Source: Hemicordylus capensis
Lineage: Eukaryota; Chordata; Lepidosauria; Squamata; Cordylidae
NCBI RefSeq assembly: GCF_027244095.1
Contig: NC_069669.1
Span: forward strand, 6,164,501 to 6,228,500
DNA: 64,000 nt
Direction of reading: 5' to 3'
Shown: in pieces, positions 22,901-32,240 of the stretch
Numbering within the stretch: the first letter of the stretch is position 1
How the letters are laid out: each line of letters opens with the position of its first letter
Position numbers and translations under genes: made by a program
The notes under the pieces: model-generated
Seen by the model: only the letters and a program-made list of their open reading frames with translations
What the model was told of the DNA's origin: nothing
Database searches by the model: none

Positions 22901-25900
22901 GGCGACCAGGGCAATTGCCCCAAGCCCCGCTCTGGGCACACTGCAGTGCAGCCTGCCCTCCCCTCTCCCCCAGTCCCAGCCACTTATCTTTCCCCGCAGC
23001 CCCGCCGGAGCGGATCTTTTGTGTCTGTGTGCAGCTTGAAAGGCTCCCAGGCAAACTGCTAAAGCTCCGCCTCCCCCCTCCTGCCTCTCAGCTGTTCAGT
23101 GGCTGGGCGGAGCTTCCAGAGTGGCCTCCATGCAGGCCTCCTTGAAGCCTGAAGCTCAGAAAAGAGGCAGGCAGGCAGAGAGTGTCCAGCACCAGAGCTC
23201 TCTGCAGACCCTCTGCCTTGCCCAGCCCAGCCTTAGTAATGGAGGTATGATGTGATTTCCTTTTTGTGGTTATCTCCTCCCCCCACCCCCAATACTTAGG
23301 GATTGGCTTGCAATAGGGCTTTGATATTGAGCAGAGATGTAGGGCAGGGTGGGAGGAAAATGTTTAATATATTTAAATTGAAGTGGATTGGACAGATTGT
23401 TGGTTTTTAATTGTTTTTTTTCTTTGATTAAAAAAAAACCCATCCAAAAAGTGGCTTGTTTCATGGCAGAAAATTACAAAAACTTCTGGAACAAACAATA
23501 TATAGTTTGTTTGTTTATGAATGCACTATGCTCAAGTTGATTTGCAACCCAGAAGGTCTGAGAACTGTGAAGCACGTGTTGTGCTTCTTATTTCTTTAGA
23601 AATGCATTATATGTCCAAGCTGGTTGGACATGTCCAAAAACCTCACTCACACGATTTACACTGTATGTCATCGATCAGTATGATTCGGTAATGATATGAA
23701 ATGTTAAGGAGGCCCCACACATGCTGATTCGCCCCCAGCCCCTGCACCCCCCTAGGGATGGCCTTAGCTATTGCACAGACACACAATCCTGCCTCCAAGG
23801 TACAGTGAGGTCATTCTGAGATACAGACATCTAAAAGCCTCCAGTTCTGTGTTGATTTTTTCAGAATGTGTTTGGCAAGAATAAATAGGATTTCGCCATT
23901 TCTACAGCAACGTTTTCCTCCCAGAAATGTTTGTTTATATGGCTCTCCTCTGGAATTGGTTTCGAAAGGTACGAAGGGCAGAATGAAGACCGACAAGAAA
24001 AAGAAGTGGAGAAGATTAACAGTGGCCTCCTGAAGAAATTAAATGAGCTAGAATCAGATCTGTTGTTTTCTTCAGGTAATAGACTCCCTTAAATTTTGGA
24101 TTTTTGCATTTGTTTAAAACTCCCAAACTCCCAAAACTCTATTTCAAATCTCATTCTACTCTTTTCCCCCTGCCCAGGTCCAGAATTTGGAGGGGAGAAA
24201 AATTGTATCTATATTGGAATGGTCACGGAGGATTTAGATGTGTCTGAGCTGGTTGAAACAATTGCAGCAACAGGCCGAGAAATTGAAGAAAATTCTAGGG
24301 TACGTATCGAAGCCTTTCAGGCCTACAGTGTGGCAGCATTATGGGGCAGACACATGCCTGTCTTGTGTTAGTTTCCTGTAGACAATAAATAATAATTTTG
24401 TTTATCCAGAATAATAAATAACCCTGTTAGTCTGTTGCAGAAAAAAACAACATATACAGTCCTTTGATTGCTGTTGCCTGTGAAAGTTTGCACTGCAGTA
24501 CAATAGTCAGTCTTTTATGTGGCTGGAGGACTCTTTACATTGTTTACATTGTCTTGTTAAATAATAAAAATAATGTTGGCCAGGATTTCAAAAAATACTT
24601 CCACTGCACTAGGTCTGCCTAGTGGGAAGTGTTGCCTTCAGTTGATATTAACTACAACTCCCATCATCCCCAGCCAAAAACCATTAAAGCTGGGGATGAT
24701 GGGAGTTGTAGTCAGCATTTTGGAATTCCTGTTACAGAAAACACTGCTAGTGGGATCTCCCCTCCCCCCCTTTTGAGACTATGAAACCACTTTGGAAATG
24801 CTTCCAAAGTCACATTTTTAAAAAGGATGAAAGCTTGCAATCCAAATTCCACCTTTTTTCCATTTACAATACGAATGCATTTCCAGTGGGGGTGTGTGTG
24901 TTACCAGTTTAAGGAATCGAGAGCCAGCTTAACGATGGACAATATTATTTATTTATTATTTATTTATAATATTTTATAATTTTATATTTTGAATTAGCTG
25001 CTAGAAAACATGACGGAGATTGTTCGCAAAGGTATCCAGGAAGCGCAGGTTCAGCTGCAGAAAGCAAACGAGGAAAGGCTCCTCGAAGAGGTGAGCACGT
25101 CACAAGAAGGCGGGTTTTGGTCCTTTTAACTTAGTTTTGTCAACCCTGGCTGGCAGCAGCTTCGCCAAGGTTTCAAGCAGGGGTCTTTCCCAGCCCTACC
25201 TGGAGATGCTGCCAGGGCCTGAATCTGGGACCCTCTGCATGCAAAGCGGATGCTCTTGCAGTGAGCTACAGCCCCATCCCCTGCTATGTCAGTACATAGG
25301 AATCTGCCTCATACTGAGTCAGACCATTGATCCATCTAGCACAGTATTGTCAGAGTACGTCTTTCTCCAGCTCTGCCAAGATGCACCAGGGATTGAGCCT
25401 GGGACCCTCTGCGTGCAAAGCAGGTGCTCTTCCACTGAGCTGCAGCCCTAGCCCCGATACATAGCCCCGATACATAGCCCCGATACATAGCCCCGATACA
25501 TAGCCCCGATACATAGCCAATGTTCCCTCTAACAGGGATTCCCAGCTGTTATTAACTACAACACCCAGAATCCCCAGCTTCAGTGGTTTTTGCTTGGGGA
25601 TTTAGGGAGTTGCAGTCTACAACATCTGGGAATCCCTTTTAGAGGGAACGCTGCATAGAACACTGCCTTATACCAGGCCAGACCCTTTGTCCATCTAATT
25701 CTGTCTGTACTGACTGGCAGTGGCTCTCCACGGTTTCAGATGGGAGTCTTTCCCAGCCCTATTTGGAGATGCTGCCAGGGACTGAACCTGGGGCCTTCTG
25801 CATGTGCACTACCACTGAGCTATGGCCCCATCCCCTAAGGCAGTGGTTCCCAAACTGGGAGCCTCCAGATGTTGCTGAACTACAGCTCCCATCATTTCCA

Positions 25901-28900
25901 GCCACAATAAATTGTAGCTGGGGTGATGGACATTGTAGTTCAGCAACATCTGGAGGCTCCCAGTTTGGGAACTACTGCCCTAAGGGGAATACCTTGCAGC
26001 AGATCGCACTCCTGTGTAGCCTATACAAACCAAGGCGAACTCTGCTTAGCAAAGGGGACCATTCAGGCTCACTACCACAACACCAGCTCTTCTCCCCCAG
26101 CCCCCGCAGCCATGCAAACTCTTTCTTGGTTTCTCTTTCCAGGGGCTGCTCCGACAGATCCCTGTGGTGGGCTCTGTGCTGAACTGGTTTTCTCCATTTC
26201 ATGCATCACCCAAGGGGAGGACGTTCAACCTCACAGCAGGTGGGAGAAGCTTCAACAGCATCTGTGGTATCTGTTGCCCTGTTCAGCAGGGGGGCACTTA
26301 ATTTGGCCTGTTTTGCCATTTGGGGGGCCATTTTGTGAGTGTGGGAACCTTACCCCCACATTTACACTCACTTTAATGCCCCATTGTTTTTTGGATTCAC
26401 TATCTGCGGGACCCCCCCTGTGGATTGGAGCCTCTGTGAATAACAGGATCCGTGTCTGTGTCTGTCTGTGTCTGTAGCACAATCTGAGATCTCTCAATCT
26501 CAATCTCAATCTCTCTCTGTTTGGCAGGTTCTCTAGAATCTACAGAGCCCACCTATGTATCCAAAGTGCAGGGCACTGGGACCACCCCGCCTCCCACTCC
26601 CACATCCAGCCGCTCTAAACAGTTCCCTGGTAAGTCTGACTCCCCAGCTGGGGGTGGGGGGAGCGGGCAAAGTTGAGCAGGCCTGCTCCCGATGTTGCTG
26701 AACTACAGCTCCCAGCACCCCAGCCACAATAAATTGTAGCGGGAGAAGGATGGGAATTGTAGTTCAGCAATATCTGGAGGCTCCCTGGTTGGGTACCACT
26801 GGTACATGATACGGCCACCTTGATATGGCCACCTTGATACGGCCACCTTGCTGCAGCTAAGCAGGTCTTGGGGTGGCCAGTGCTTAGGGAGGCCCGTGTA
26901 TGCCCCCTTTGGGGATGGGGCTGCAGCTCAGTGGCAGAGCATCTGCTTGGCATGCAGATGGTCCCAGGTTCAGACCAGTGTTTCCTGTATCAGGTAATCC
27001 CAGGTGGTGTTGACTACAACTCCCAGCATTCCCAGCCAAAGGCCATTGCAGCTGAGGATCCTGGGAGTTGTAGTCAACATCATCTGGGACTTCCTGTTAC
27101 AGGGAACACTGCTTCAGACCCTGGCAGGATCTCCATATAGGGCTGGGAAAGGCTCCTGCTGGGACCCTTGGAGGGACACTGCCAGGCCATACGAGAGCTC
27201 GATGGAGCAACGGTCCAGAACCAGGATCTTTATTAGCAGAAGTATGGACCAATGGTCTGACTTGGTAGACGGCAGCTCCCTGTGTTCATTGGGAACAGGC
27301 TTCTTCTTAAACTGGTTTGCCAGCAGTAGTGGGCAGCCACAGACCCACCAGCAGCACCTCTTTAAGGTCCGCTGTGCCATCGCCCTGCATCAGAGGGGCA
27401 GAGAAGAGTGGCCATGGCACTGCTGCAGAGGGAAATGGTGACCTGGTGCCTCGCAAGCAAGGATGCAATGGGAACACTTGCAAGGCAGCAGGAGACGCTT
27501 TGGGGGCTGGCCAAGTGGGACGTCCAGTAAGTGGGAGACCCCATGGCTGAGCCCTGACTCTGCTCGTGGTTCCTTGGATGAAGAGTAGGATGGATGTGCT
27601 ATCAAGAAGTAAGTACCAGTTTGGCGGGGGGAGAGAGAAAAGCCGGCCTTACAGCAAAGCTATTCTTTTGGCTACAAGTACACAAACATATTCAAGCAAT
27701 ATTCAACATCGACCTAGAGTTAAGCCCAATGAATTACTTACTGGACTCAGCGCCACAGACTCAACTCACCACTTCAAGCACAGAACTCTTTAGCCTCCTA
27801 AGTATATCAGCAAAATTTGTCATCACTTCACAATGGAAGGGGAAAAAAGGGCACATTTCAATTAGAGCATGGTTTAACACAATATGGTCTACAATGGTTA
27901 TGGATAAAATTTCAAAACTTAAGTGCACTGTACTATGCCAGGTGGGGACGCTTCTGGAAATATATAGAAGAGGGTAGGGACCTAAATGCATGACCCTAAT
28001 GCTCTGAACTACATTTACTCTTGGTGAAAGTGAATGTTCATTTGTAGAAACCAGCTGATTCTAGTCTGTATGTTCAAAACTGGTTCTTGAATGGAACGAT
28101 GCAGGGGGCATTGATGTTATAAATATGTGTCGTTATTCCGTAATATGATACCTACCTGTCATCGTATTTTGAAGGAGGAAATTCTAATACAATTTTATTT
28201 TTAAAAAAAAAACAGAAACAGAAAACAAAGCTCTTCTGGAAGGTTTGTTTTGTGGGGATAGGCGGCTGTAGATAGGAGGGTGACACTTCCTGCAGTGGGA
28301 AGTGCTTTCCGCCTGTGCAGCAGGACCTTTGCCTCTTGCTTAGTGTGTGTGCCTCTTTTTCTGACTTTTTGTTATAAACTGAATGGGCTTTAGAAGTCTC
28401 ATTGTTGGGTTTCTGAAACTAGGGCAGGCTGAATGCCTAAGCAAATACCAGGTGGAGTGGTGCATCGGTCTGACAGGATATGGCTGTCCTTGTGATCGTG
28501 ATGATCTATCTGAAGTGTAGCCTAAAAGGAAGTCTAAAGTGCTGTGCCAGAATGCGGGGCAGAGCCAGACTTCAACAGGCATGCAGATTTGCAAAGGGGT
28601 GGTGTGCATCGTGCATCCACATGGCCAGGAGCGTAGGGAAGCTGGTGGTGGCCCCCTGGCCCCGCCCCCCCACATCTGATGTCAGGCGCAGGGGCCCGGC
28701 TAGCCATACCCCCGTGTCTGACTTCAGACACGAGGGCGTGGTCTCTCTCCCAAACAGGACTGTGTGGCCCCATTTGGAAGGGAGATCGGCCCGTGCTGCG
28801 TTGGGCAGTGTGGGCCGGAGCAACCCTCCTTGCCTTAAAGGAGGCCAATGCACCGCCGGCCGATCTCCCTTGGCCCCATTTGGGAGGGAGATCGATCGGC

Positions 28901-29401
28901 CCTGCTGCATTGCCAGCGAGACTAGGAGTGGCTCTCCCTGCCTTAAAGGGAGCGCGGGCCTATTTCGGTTCCAAACAGGGCCATGCGGCCCCACTTGGGA
29001 CCGAAATAACGCCACCCCCACCCCCACCCCCCGCACGCACATCTGATGTCAGACGCAGGGATTTGAAACCACAAATCACAGCTCAGCTACACTGAAGGGC
29101 ATGTGCGTTTGTGTGCATTTAACATTTTATTCAACATCTTGTCCCAGGACAAAAGCTGTTCAAAAGGTCCCTGAGGAGCCCCGACGGATTTAGCGAGACC
29201 AGCTCCGTGACTCACACTGACGATCTGGAAAAAGCCGAGCCGCGGCCCAGCGCCTCAGCCACCGGCCAGGAGAATCCAGAACAGATGGACGAGAATGCAC
29301 TTCCGACCCAGAAAATGGCTGAAGATTCCCCAGGGGACGGCAAGGTCCAGCCCCTGGGAGACGAATGCACGAAATCAGAGGAACAAGAGAGTCTCAGATA
29401 A
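7667..29401 (+). CDS. PDXDC1: PDXDC1, pyridoxal-dependent decarboxylase domain-containing protein 1 (22 exons, first exon outside window)
   Basis: Exons: 7667-7740, 8084-8149, 9384-9467, 11058-11204, 13096-13285, 14274-14342, 15028-15106, 15815-15899, 17111-17159, 18108-18209, 19164-19289, 20479-20529, 20904-20967, 21478-21554, 21920-22025, 22571-22742, 23969-24075, 24178-24299, 24998-25090, 26143-26239, 26528-26629, 29148-29401 (stop TAA). All junctions are GT-AG and phases join without a break, giving 771 codons; human PDXDC1 is about 788. Matching landmarks, in order, are DPTLAEMGKNL, DIPGPLQGSGQDMVSILQL, GEQGHMALLGHSL, LRKLTTRILSDTTLWLCR, GFNVLYNK, GLPAVPAVTLY, LRALPLWLSLQYLG, VVGSVLNWFSP and the C-terminal ESLR. 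The N-terminal two thirds has the group II PLP-decarboxylase fold. The exon at 24998-25090 is helical and probably coiled-coil, and the tail is acidic and low in complexity. Enzymatic activity is doubtful: the usual Schiff-base lysine is missing (see findings). The ATG at 7667 is probably internal to the protein, because the family has a short exon upstream. Confidence 0.97.
8288..8650. repeat. Two facing copies of a LINE-3'-end-like repeat (family G)
   Basis: At 8288-8365 the block ctatgtaaaccgctttgg...gcggtatataaa is in one orientation. At 8393-8650 the same block is inverted and continues into ctcccggtccctaaagg ... ggatagggccagttactctcc. The two give a local inverted repeat around 8370-8395. 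This repeat recurs at least seven more times in the window. Confidence 0.7.
8849..9108 (-). repeat. 5S/tRNA composite SINE
   Basis: On the minus strand the copy starts with a 5S-like block (cctgcttagtaaagaggac on plus is its inverse). It continues into the tRNA-like unit with intact tagttcagtggaag, then the shared body and an end at aaggaagctgcc. It lies in a PDXDC1 intron. Confidence 0.75.
9156..9261. mobile_element. hAT MITE, degenerate palindrome
   Basis: Ends gcagttcccaactgcagattcc and gactcaaggttgggaacccctg are imperfect inverted repeats. The arm ttggactacaatgctcatc is recognisable, but the second arm is badly diverged. Confidence 0.6.
9884..10083 (+). repeat. LINE-3'-end-like repeat (family G)
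   Basis: Contains cagggcggtttacacagag, ggctccctgtccccaaaggg, ctcacaatctaaaagaaac and ggatagggccagttactctcc, the order seen in the other family G copies. Confidence 0.7.
10565..10959. mobile_element. hAT-type element, 395 bp, perfect 8-bp target duplication (family B)
   Basis: Ends TAGGGGTGTGCACGGATC and GATTCGTGCACATCCCTA are inverted repeats. The target duplication CAAGGCTG is perfect at 10557-10564 and 10960-10967. The interior is partly palindromic (cgaaccggttcg core near 10878) and GC-rich, so several overlapping frames are open by chance. No transposase is encoded. Confidence 0.88.
11336..11460. mobile_element. hAT MITE, one end degraded
   Basis: The arms gatgttgttgattacagct and gttgtagtcaacaacatctg form a hairpin. 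The right end shows tgttgtacagaacactg, matching the subfamily whose ends read CAGTGTTCCCT. Confidence 0.65.
13352..13393. repeat. MITE fragment
   Basis: gttgtaggccaacatctgca ggagggccgaagttgagccc is one arm plus end of the CAGGGCTGCTCAACTT subfamily. The other arm is missing. Confidence 0.55.
13450..13765 (-). repeat. 5S/tRNA composite SINE, near full length
   Basis: Runs on plus from ctaggagcataggaagtggtc to the inverse of the 5S-like block (ccctgcttagcaaaggagac) and tgcttgctaccaaaggccag. It includes the gagtcagagcattggcccatc segment and the full body. It is located in a PDXDC1 intron. Confidence 0.8.
14407..14878 (-). repeat. Two SINE copies in tandem (tRNA-type then 5S/tRNA-type)
   Basis: 14407-14565 is the inverse of a tRNA-type unit, with B-box-like GGTTCAATCC (seen as ggattgaacct at 14502) and A-box-like gtagctcaatgg. 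14600-14878 is a second copy that also carries the 5S-like end (ccctgcttagcaaaggggac). Confidence 0.75.
15410..15478. repeat. MITE fragment
   Basis: gggattctcaaacttgggtcctcagg followed by one arm. The second half is lost. Confidence 0.5.
15625..15736. mobile_element. hAT MITE, degenerate
   Basis: Left end ccaggagttcccaacctcggg and right end ccaaatttgagaacccc are inverted. The arms are shortened around gcggtgggagttgtagccc. Confidence 0.6.
16021..16128. mobile_element. hAT MITE (TGTTCCCTCTAACAGGG-end subfamily)
   Basis: The ends tagtgttctctgtaacaggg and cctgttacgggggacactg are inverted repeats. Arms gactgcagttctcagaatcc and catcaacaacatctgg are more diverged. Confidence 0.7.
16619..17019. mobile_element. 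hAT-type element, 401 bp, perfect 8-bp target duplication (family D)
   Basis: Begins CAGGGGCGTAACTACAATAG and ends in the inverse CAAGGTTGG/CTATGCCCCTG. The target duplication CATAGCCC is perfect at 16611-16618 and 17020-17027. A (TG)n tract of about 38 bp lies inside. No open reading frame of note. Confidence 0.88.
16867..16905. repeat. (TG)n microsatellite
   Basis: An uninterrupted run of TG of about 18 units, running into TATATATA, inside the family D hAT element. Confidence 0.95.
17560..17880 (-). repeat. 5S/tRNA composite SINE, near full length
   Basis: Runs on plus from agggacataggaagctgcctt to the inverse 5S-like block (ccctgcttagcaaaggagac) and the terminal cttgctgccacaaggccagc. It lies in the intron between PDXDC1 exons at 17111 and 18108. 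Confidence 0.85.
18545..19002. mobile_element. Tigger/pogo-like DNA transposon remnant
   Basis: The left part (agttatttgcgggttctcc, tatccacggtc) and right part (ggtttcgttacccacagaaa, gaacccccatgaatc) have the TATTCGCGG-type ends of pogo/Tigger elements in inverted orientation. It is too diverged to give exact ends or a TA duplication. Confidence 0.5.
19521..19783 (+). repeat. LINE-3'-end-like repeat (family G)
   Basis: Contains aatatttatatacctcttttc, gcggtttacatcgatataaa, ggctccctgtccccaaaggg, gccactggagggatgctgtg and tgcctctttgctcagttagc. It ends directly against the palindrome at 19789. Confidence 0.75.
19789..19910. mobile_element. Palindromic MITE of a separate family (family E)
   Basis: The left arm ACCATTTGCACTGCTTTCAG is matched by the right arm CTGAAAGCAGTGCAAATGGT exactly. 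The centre cctgagggccgcataaccctcagg is itself a hairpin. Both ends are unlike the CAG-ended hAT families. Confidence 0.75.
21590..21792 (-). repeat. tRNA-type SINE fragments
   Basis: 21590-21735 and 21736-21792 are two pieces of the SINE body in the same orientation (aaagctgcctgattctgagtc... and ggaagctgccatatattgag). Confidence 0.65.
22881..23250. repeat. GC-rich interspersed repeat in a PDXDC1 intron
   Basis: Begins cagggctgtccttagggcag ggcgacc and is markedly more GC-rich than the flanking intron. Some DNA-transposon families start with such a gctgtccttaggg end, but I cannot place its other end with certainty (a possible inverse, cctagggatggccttagc, lies near 23752). Confidence 0.4.
24400..24560. 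other. A/T-rich intron sequence with a repeat tail
   Basis: The phrase aataaccctgttagtctgtt gcag recalls the inverted 3' tail of the repeat seen near 16500-16560. No gene feature is seen. Confidence 0.3.
24625..24750. mobile_element. hAT MITE
   Basis: Arms aactacaactcccatcatcc and ggatgatgggagttgtagtc are a perfect inverted pair around ccattaaagctggg. The right end reads cctgttacagaaaacactg. Confidence 0.75.
25137..25455 (-). repeat. Two partial tRNA-type SINEs
   Basis: 25137-25280 and 25290-25455 each contain the inverse tRNA-like unit (gcttttgcagtgagctacagcc type A box and a ggttcaatccc-type B box) and part of the body. Confidence 0.7.
25454..25520. repeat. 13-bp minisatellite
   Basis: About five identical head-to-tail units of ATAGCCCCGATAC. 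The unit looks derived from the tRNA-like end of the adjacent SINE (ctgcagccctagccccgata). Confidence 0.95.
25518..25653. mobile_element. hAT MITE (TGTTCCCTCTAA-end subfamily)
   Basis: Long inverted ends caatgttccctctaacaggg and ccttttagagggaacgctg, with arms ctacaacacccagaatcccc and gggatttagggagttgcag. Confidence 0.8.
25665..26100 (-). repeat. 5S/tRNA composite SINE split by a MITE
   Basis: The SINE runs 25665-25840, is interrupted by the hAT element at 25841-25977, and resumes at 25978 through the inverse 5S-like block (tctgcttagcaaaggggacc). Confidence 0.8.
25841..25977. mobile_element. Palindromic hAT MITE with perfect 8-bp target duplication
   Basis: Ends CAGTGGTTCCCAAACTGGGA and TCCCAGTTTGGGAACTACTG. 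The target duplication CCCTAAGG is perfect at 25833-25840 and 25978-25985, and it restores an intact SINE sequence when collapsed. Confidence 0.9.
26683..26803. mobile_element. hAT MITE
   Basis: Arms gatgttgctgaactacagct and tgtagttcagcaatatctgg form the hairpin around ccacaataaattgtagc. It is closely related to the copy at 25841. Confidence 0.65.
26920..27300 (+). repeat. tRNA-type SINE split by a MITE
   Basis: The head ggggatggggctgcagctcagtggcagagc has a clear A box and ggtcccaggttcagac leads into the B box, where the hAT element at 26976-27111 is inserted. The body resumes at 27112 and continues to ggcagctccctgtgttc. Confidence 0.8.
26976..27111. mobile_element. Palindromic hAT MITE inserted in a SINE B box
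   Basis: Ends CAGTGTTTCCTGTATCAGG and CCTGTTACAGGGAACACTG. The target duplication is GTTCAGAC (26968-26975) versus CTTCAGAC (27112-27119), 7 of 8. The arm at 27013-27030 reads ACTACAACTCCCAGCATT, very close to a ZNF143 site. Confidence 0.88.
28550..29062. repeat. GC-rich repeat block in the last PDXDC1 intron
   Basis: A roughly 100-bp unit is repeated degenerately two to three times (tggccccatttgg.agggagatcg ... ccttaaaggag). The block is bounded by direct copies of acatctgatgtcag.cgcagg at 28671 and 29039. Overlapping frames are open on both strands, but they resemble nothing I know and differ between repeat units, so I do not call a gene. A fragment of the same family is at 34680-34735. 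Confidence 0.65.
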
Positions 29402-29881
29402 AGTCCAGAGCCCCGTGCGTTAAGACTTTGTACAGCAAATGCAGCCCCTCGACTGCCGGGGAGTGCAACAATCCATTGAAAATGTGAACAGTGCCACAGT
29501 TAGTACATAAGAACTACTGTTACTTGTGATTGACTGGAGATTTTGCACAGCCATTCGTGTGGAAGAAGTGGTCGGTTTACTCCCCCAACACCCTCCTTTC
29601 CCCTCACTGTGGGGCCAGGGCCTTGTTTGTGTTGCTCACTTCTCCCAGTTGCTTTGGGGTTCATAATGCCAAGGTAGTAGGAGTGTAATTCTGGACATGT
29701 TGAAGAAGCTTCTGCTGGAATTGTGCTGCTGACAGTTACAGCTTGACTTCAGCTGGAATTGTAAAGCATGATTTTCTCTCTATTATTATTTTTTAACTGC
29801 TTTGCCCAGCCAGCTCTTGATTTTTAAGCTGAAGGCTCCTTTGCACTTGATGGTGCTAGTCTTAGATTTCCAACTCTGTTG

Positions 29882-29887
29882 AATAAA
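29882..29887 (+). terminator. Proximal PDXDC1 poly(A) signal
   Basis: AATAAA about 480 bp after the stop codon. Confidence 0.5.
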
Positions 29888-30938
29888 CCGAGCAGTTACT
29901 AATGATCACTTTTAAATTCCCATTTTAATCGCTTCATCAGCAAAACAAGCCTGAAATCCTCTTCACTGGGCTTTTAAGCTCACACTTTTGACTGTTTTAT
30001 TTTTAAATGTTTGGTGTGTATGGCATCTCTAGTTTTGCTATCATTTCTTTTTTTTTAGCTACTGCAGGATTTTTTAGATGCTGCAGGAAGCTTGTTCCAT
30101 TCTCGCAAGACCTAAAACATCATTAGGACTTCAGGTTCTTCTGGCCTGAGGGTCTCTTGCTATAACCACTCTTGCTAACTTCTAGGAACTGCTTCACTCA
30201 CACATTCATTTTTCCTGCCTCCTTTTCCATACCCACTTGGAAAAGTTTGCACCAGAGAAACGGCCATCAGCCTTGTGTTGTGTTTCCTTTTGAAAGATGT
30301 TAGTGAAACACTTGAGCTGACATATCACATGTCTGTGATGTTTCATATACTGAAAGTCTGGATTCTTTAAAACCATAGCATACATTTGTTAGATATTGTA
30401 AATATCCAGAGAAATTGTTAGGTTATATACACTGCTGCACTATTTAAAAACAAACACAGAACACTGAGCTAACTTTTGTATCCAAGATCAAATTTCAGAG
30501 ACCTGTTTCTTCTCGCCCCCACCCACTCCCCACCGTAATTATGATTCCACTTCAATGGCTACTCTAGTTAAGTTCTTCTGAGCTTTAGTTTAATTCTGCA
30601 GAAAGAAAATGCCTGGAGAAACTTAATTCTAAGAGTCCTTGATCAGTTGTTTTGAAGCCTAGGTGGTTAAAAATGCATCTTAGCATCTTGAGAATGAACA
30701 AATGCATCTGAAGGACCTTCCATGTCGTTGATGGTTATGCCTTCCTCCCCATGCTTGCTTGTTTGTGTGAACTAAATCTGCTCCCGTGCAACTGGAGAGG
30801 GTTAATTCCATCCAAGCACAGATAATGAGTTGAGTGGCTGGTTTTGTTGCTATGAACAGGGCAAGGGATGGTTGCAAAGGCGACAGCAAAGGCTTCATGT
30901 GGGTACAGCGGGAGAAGAGACTTGTTTGGAAGCTACCT

Positions 30939-31075
30939 CGGGCCTGCCCAACTTAGCCCCCTTCAGCTGTTTTTGAACTACAACTCCCCTAATCCCCAGC
31001 CACAGTGGCCAATAGCCAGGGATTATGGGAGTTGTAAGCCAGCATCTGTAGGAGGGCTGAAGTTGAGCAGCCCTG
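30939..31075. mobile_element. Palindromic MITE in PDXDC1 3' UTR
   Basis: Ends cgggcctgcccaacttagcc and gctgaagttgagcagccctg are inverted. The arms gaactacaactcccctaatc and gattatgggagttgtaagc fold back. Confidence 0.75.
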
Positions 31076-31457
31076 GCTTTCATTCAGCACCCCACCATGC
31101 TGGTTTTGTGTGAGTCCATACTGCCTCATCACTGTTAGCGAACACAGAGAGCCTCCGTGGAGCCCAAGGCCTGCCTCAGAGCTGCCGTGACATGGCTCCT
31201 GTTGTTCCCATTGGGAGAAGCATCAATGCAGCTCTTAGGCCCCATGCAGGCTCGTAGCAGCAACTTGGTTTGGACTCCTGCAGAGCCATTAGTGGGACAC
31301 TGTACTATATGCAAGCCAATGGGCAGAGCTCTGCTTTGAAAGCCGAAAAATCCAGCACAGAGGGCCAGTGTCTCTTATTCTCCCTGCCACTTCCAGAAGA
31401 CCTGGAATGTCATGGAGGTCCCAAGTTTCCCCACCATCAGCGATCACTGACATAGAC

Positions 31458-31557
31458 CAGGGCTGCACAACTTCAGCCCACCAGCCGCTGGGCTACAAAA
31501 CCCATCACACCCAGTCACAGCCGCCAGTAGGCATGATGGGAGCAAAGTGCAGCCCTG
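31458..31557. mobile_element. Palindromic MITE in PDXDC1 3' UTR
   Basis: Ends CAGGGCTGCACAACTTCAG and aaagtgcagccCTG are inverted repeats; the arms are diverged. Confidence 0.65.
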
Positions 31558-31632
31558 CTGTAGCCATTGGGTGGAGAAATGGAGACAAACCATGTGACGG
31601 CATAGCACAAGTTTAAGTCCTGCTAGGGTGGA

Positions 31633-31771
31633 AGTTCTCGAGCCTGGGTCCCCAGCTGTTGCTGGACTACAATTCCCATCAGCCCCAGCCACACTAGCCT
31701 TTGGCCACTGTGGCAGGCAATGGTGAGAGTTGCAGGTCAACATCAACTAGGGACCTCCGTTTGGAGGACTC
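31633..31771. mobile_element. hAT MITE in PDXDC1 3' UTR, degenerate
   Basis: ttctcgagcctgggtcccca and the inverse tagggacctccgtttggagg are recognisable ends of the CAGGGATTCTCAA subfamily. Confidence 0.6.
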
Positions 31772-32234
31772 CTGTGCTAAGGAGGATGAAGGCAGAAGCA
31801 ACGTTTTTTGACTGTGTGCTAGAACAGTCTTGTAATATTCAATGTTTTCTTTGTTGGCGCATATCTGACATGAGCCAAACAGTAAAAGGGATTCAGCATT
31901 GCCTTGACGTGTTTTTGAGGACTTTTGTTGGATTAAATCTACAGCCAACTCATCATCTTGTCTAAAAGGGACTGCAAACCCTTCAGAAAAATGTGGACAA
32001 GCTCCATAAGTTTTGCTGTTTTCCAAATAAGGGTGAACTTTTAAAGTGCAAATTTTAATTCTTGTCTTCCTTTTACAGTTTATTTGGTGCAATGAATTAT
32101 ATTAACTTGGGTACATTGTGGGGAAGGGGTTAAAGTTATAATTGTTAATGCAAATTTTAATGTTTTTATAACTGAAATTGTTAAGCTGGCAGTTTTGCTG
32201 GCATGCAGAGACTTAGATACTTCCCAAACGCTTC

Positions 32235-32240
32235 AATAAA
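32235..32240 (+). terminator. Distal PDXDC1 poly(A) signal
   Basis: AATAAA in cttcaataaagggttcttcc. It is the last good plus-strand signal before the NTAN1 3' end. Confidence 0.55.

Noticed and set aside
25454-25520. CRISPR-like direct repeats
   Set aside because: Units are 13 bp, contiguous and without spacers; this is a vertebrate minisatellite.
26926-26975. True tRNA gene from A- and B-box-like sequence
   Set aside because: The acceptor stem and anticodon arm do not fold, and the unit continues into a SINE body present in many copies. The same holds for the heads at 37384 and 43508.
28480-29095. Long open frames on both strands suggesting a hidden gene
   Set aside because: They overlap each other in a GC-rich repeat with no splice logic and no similarity I recognise; openness follows from base composition.
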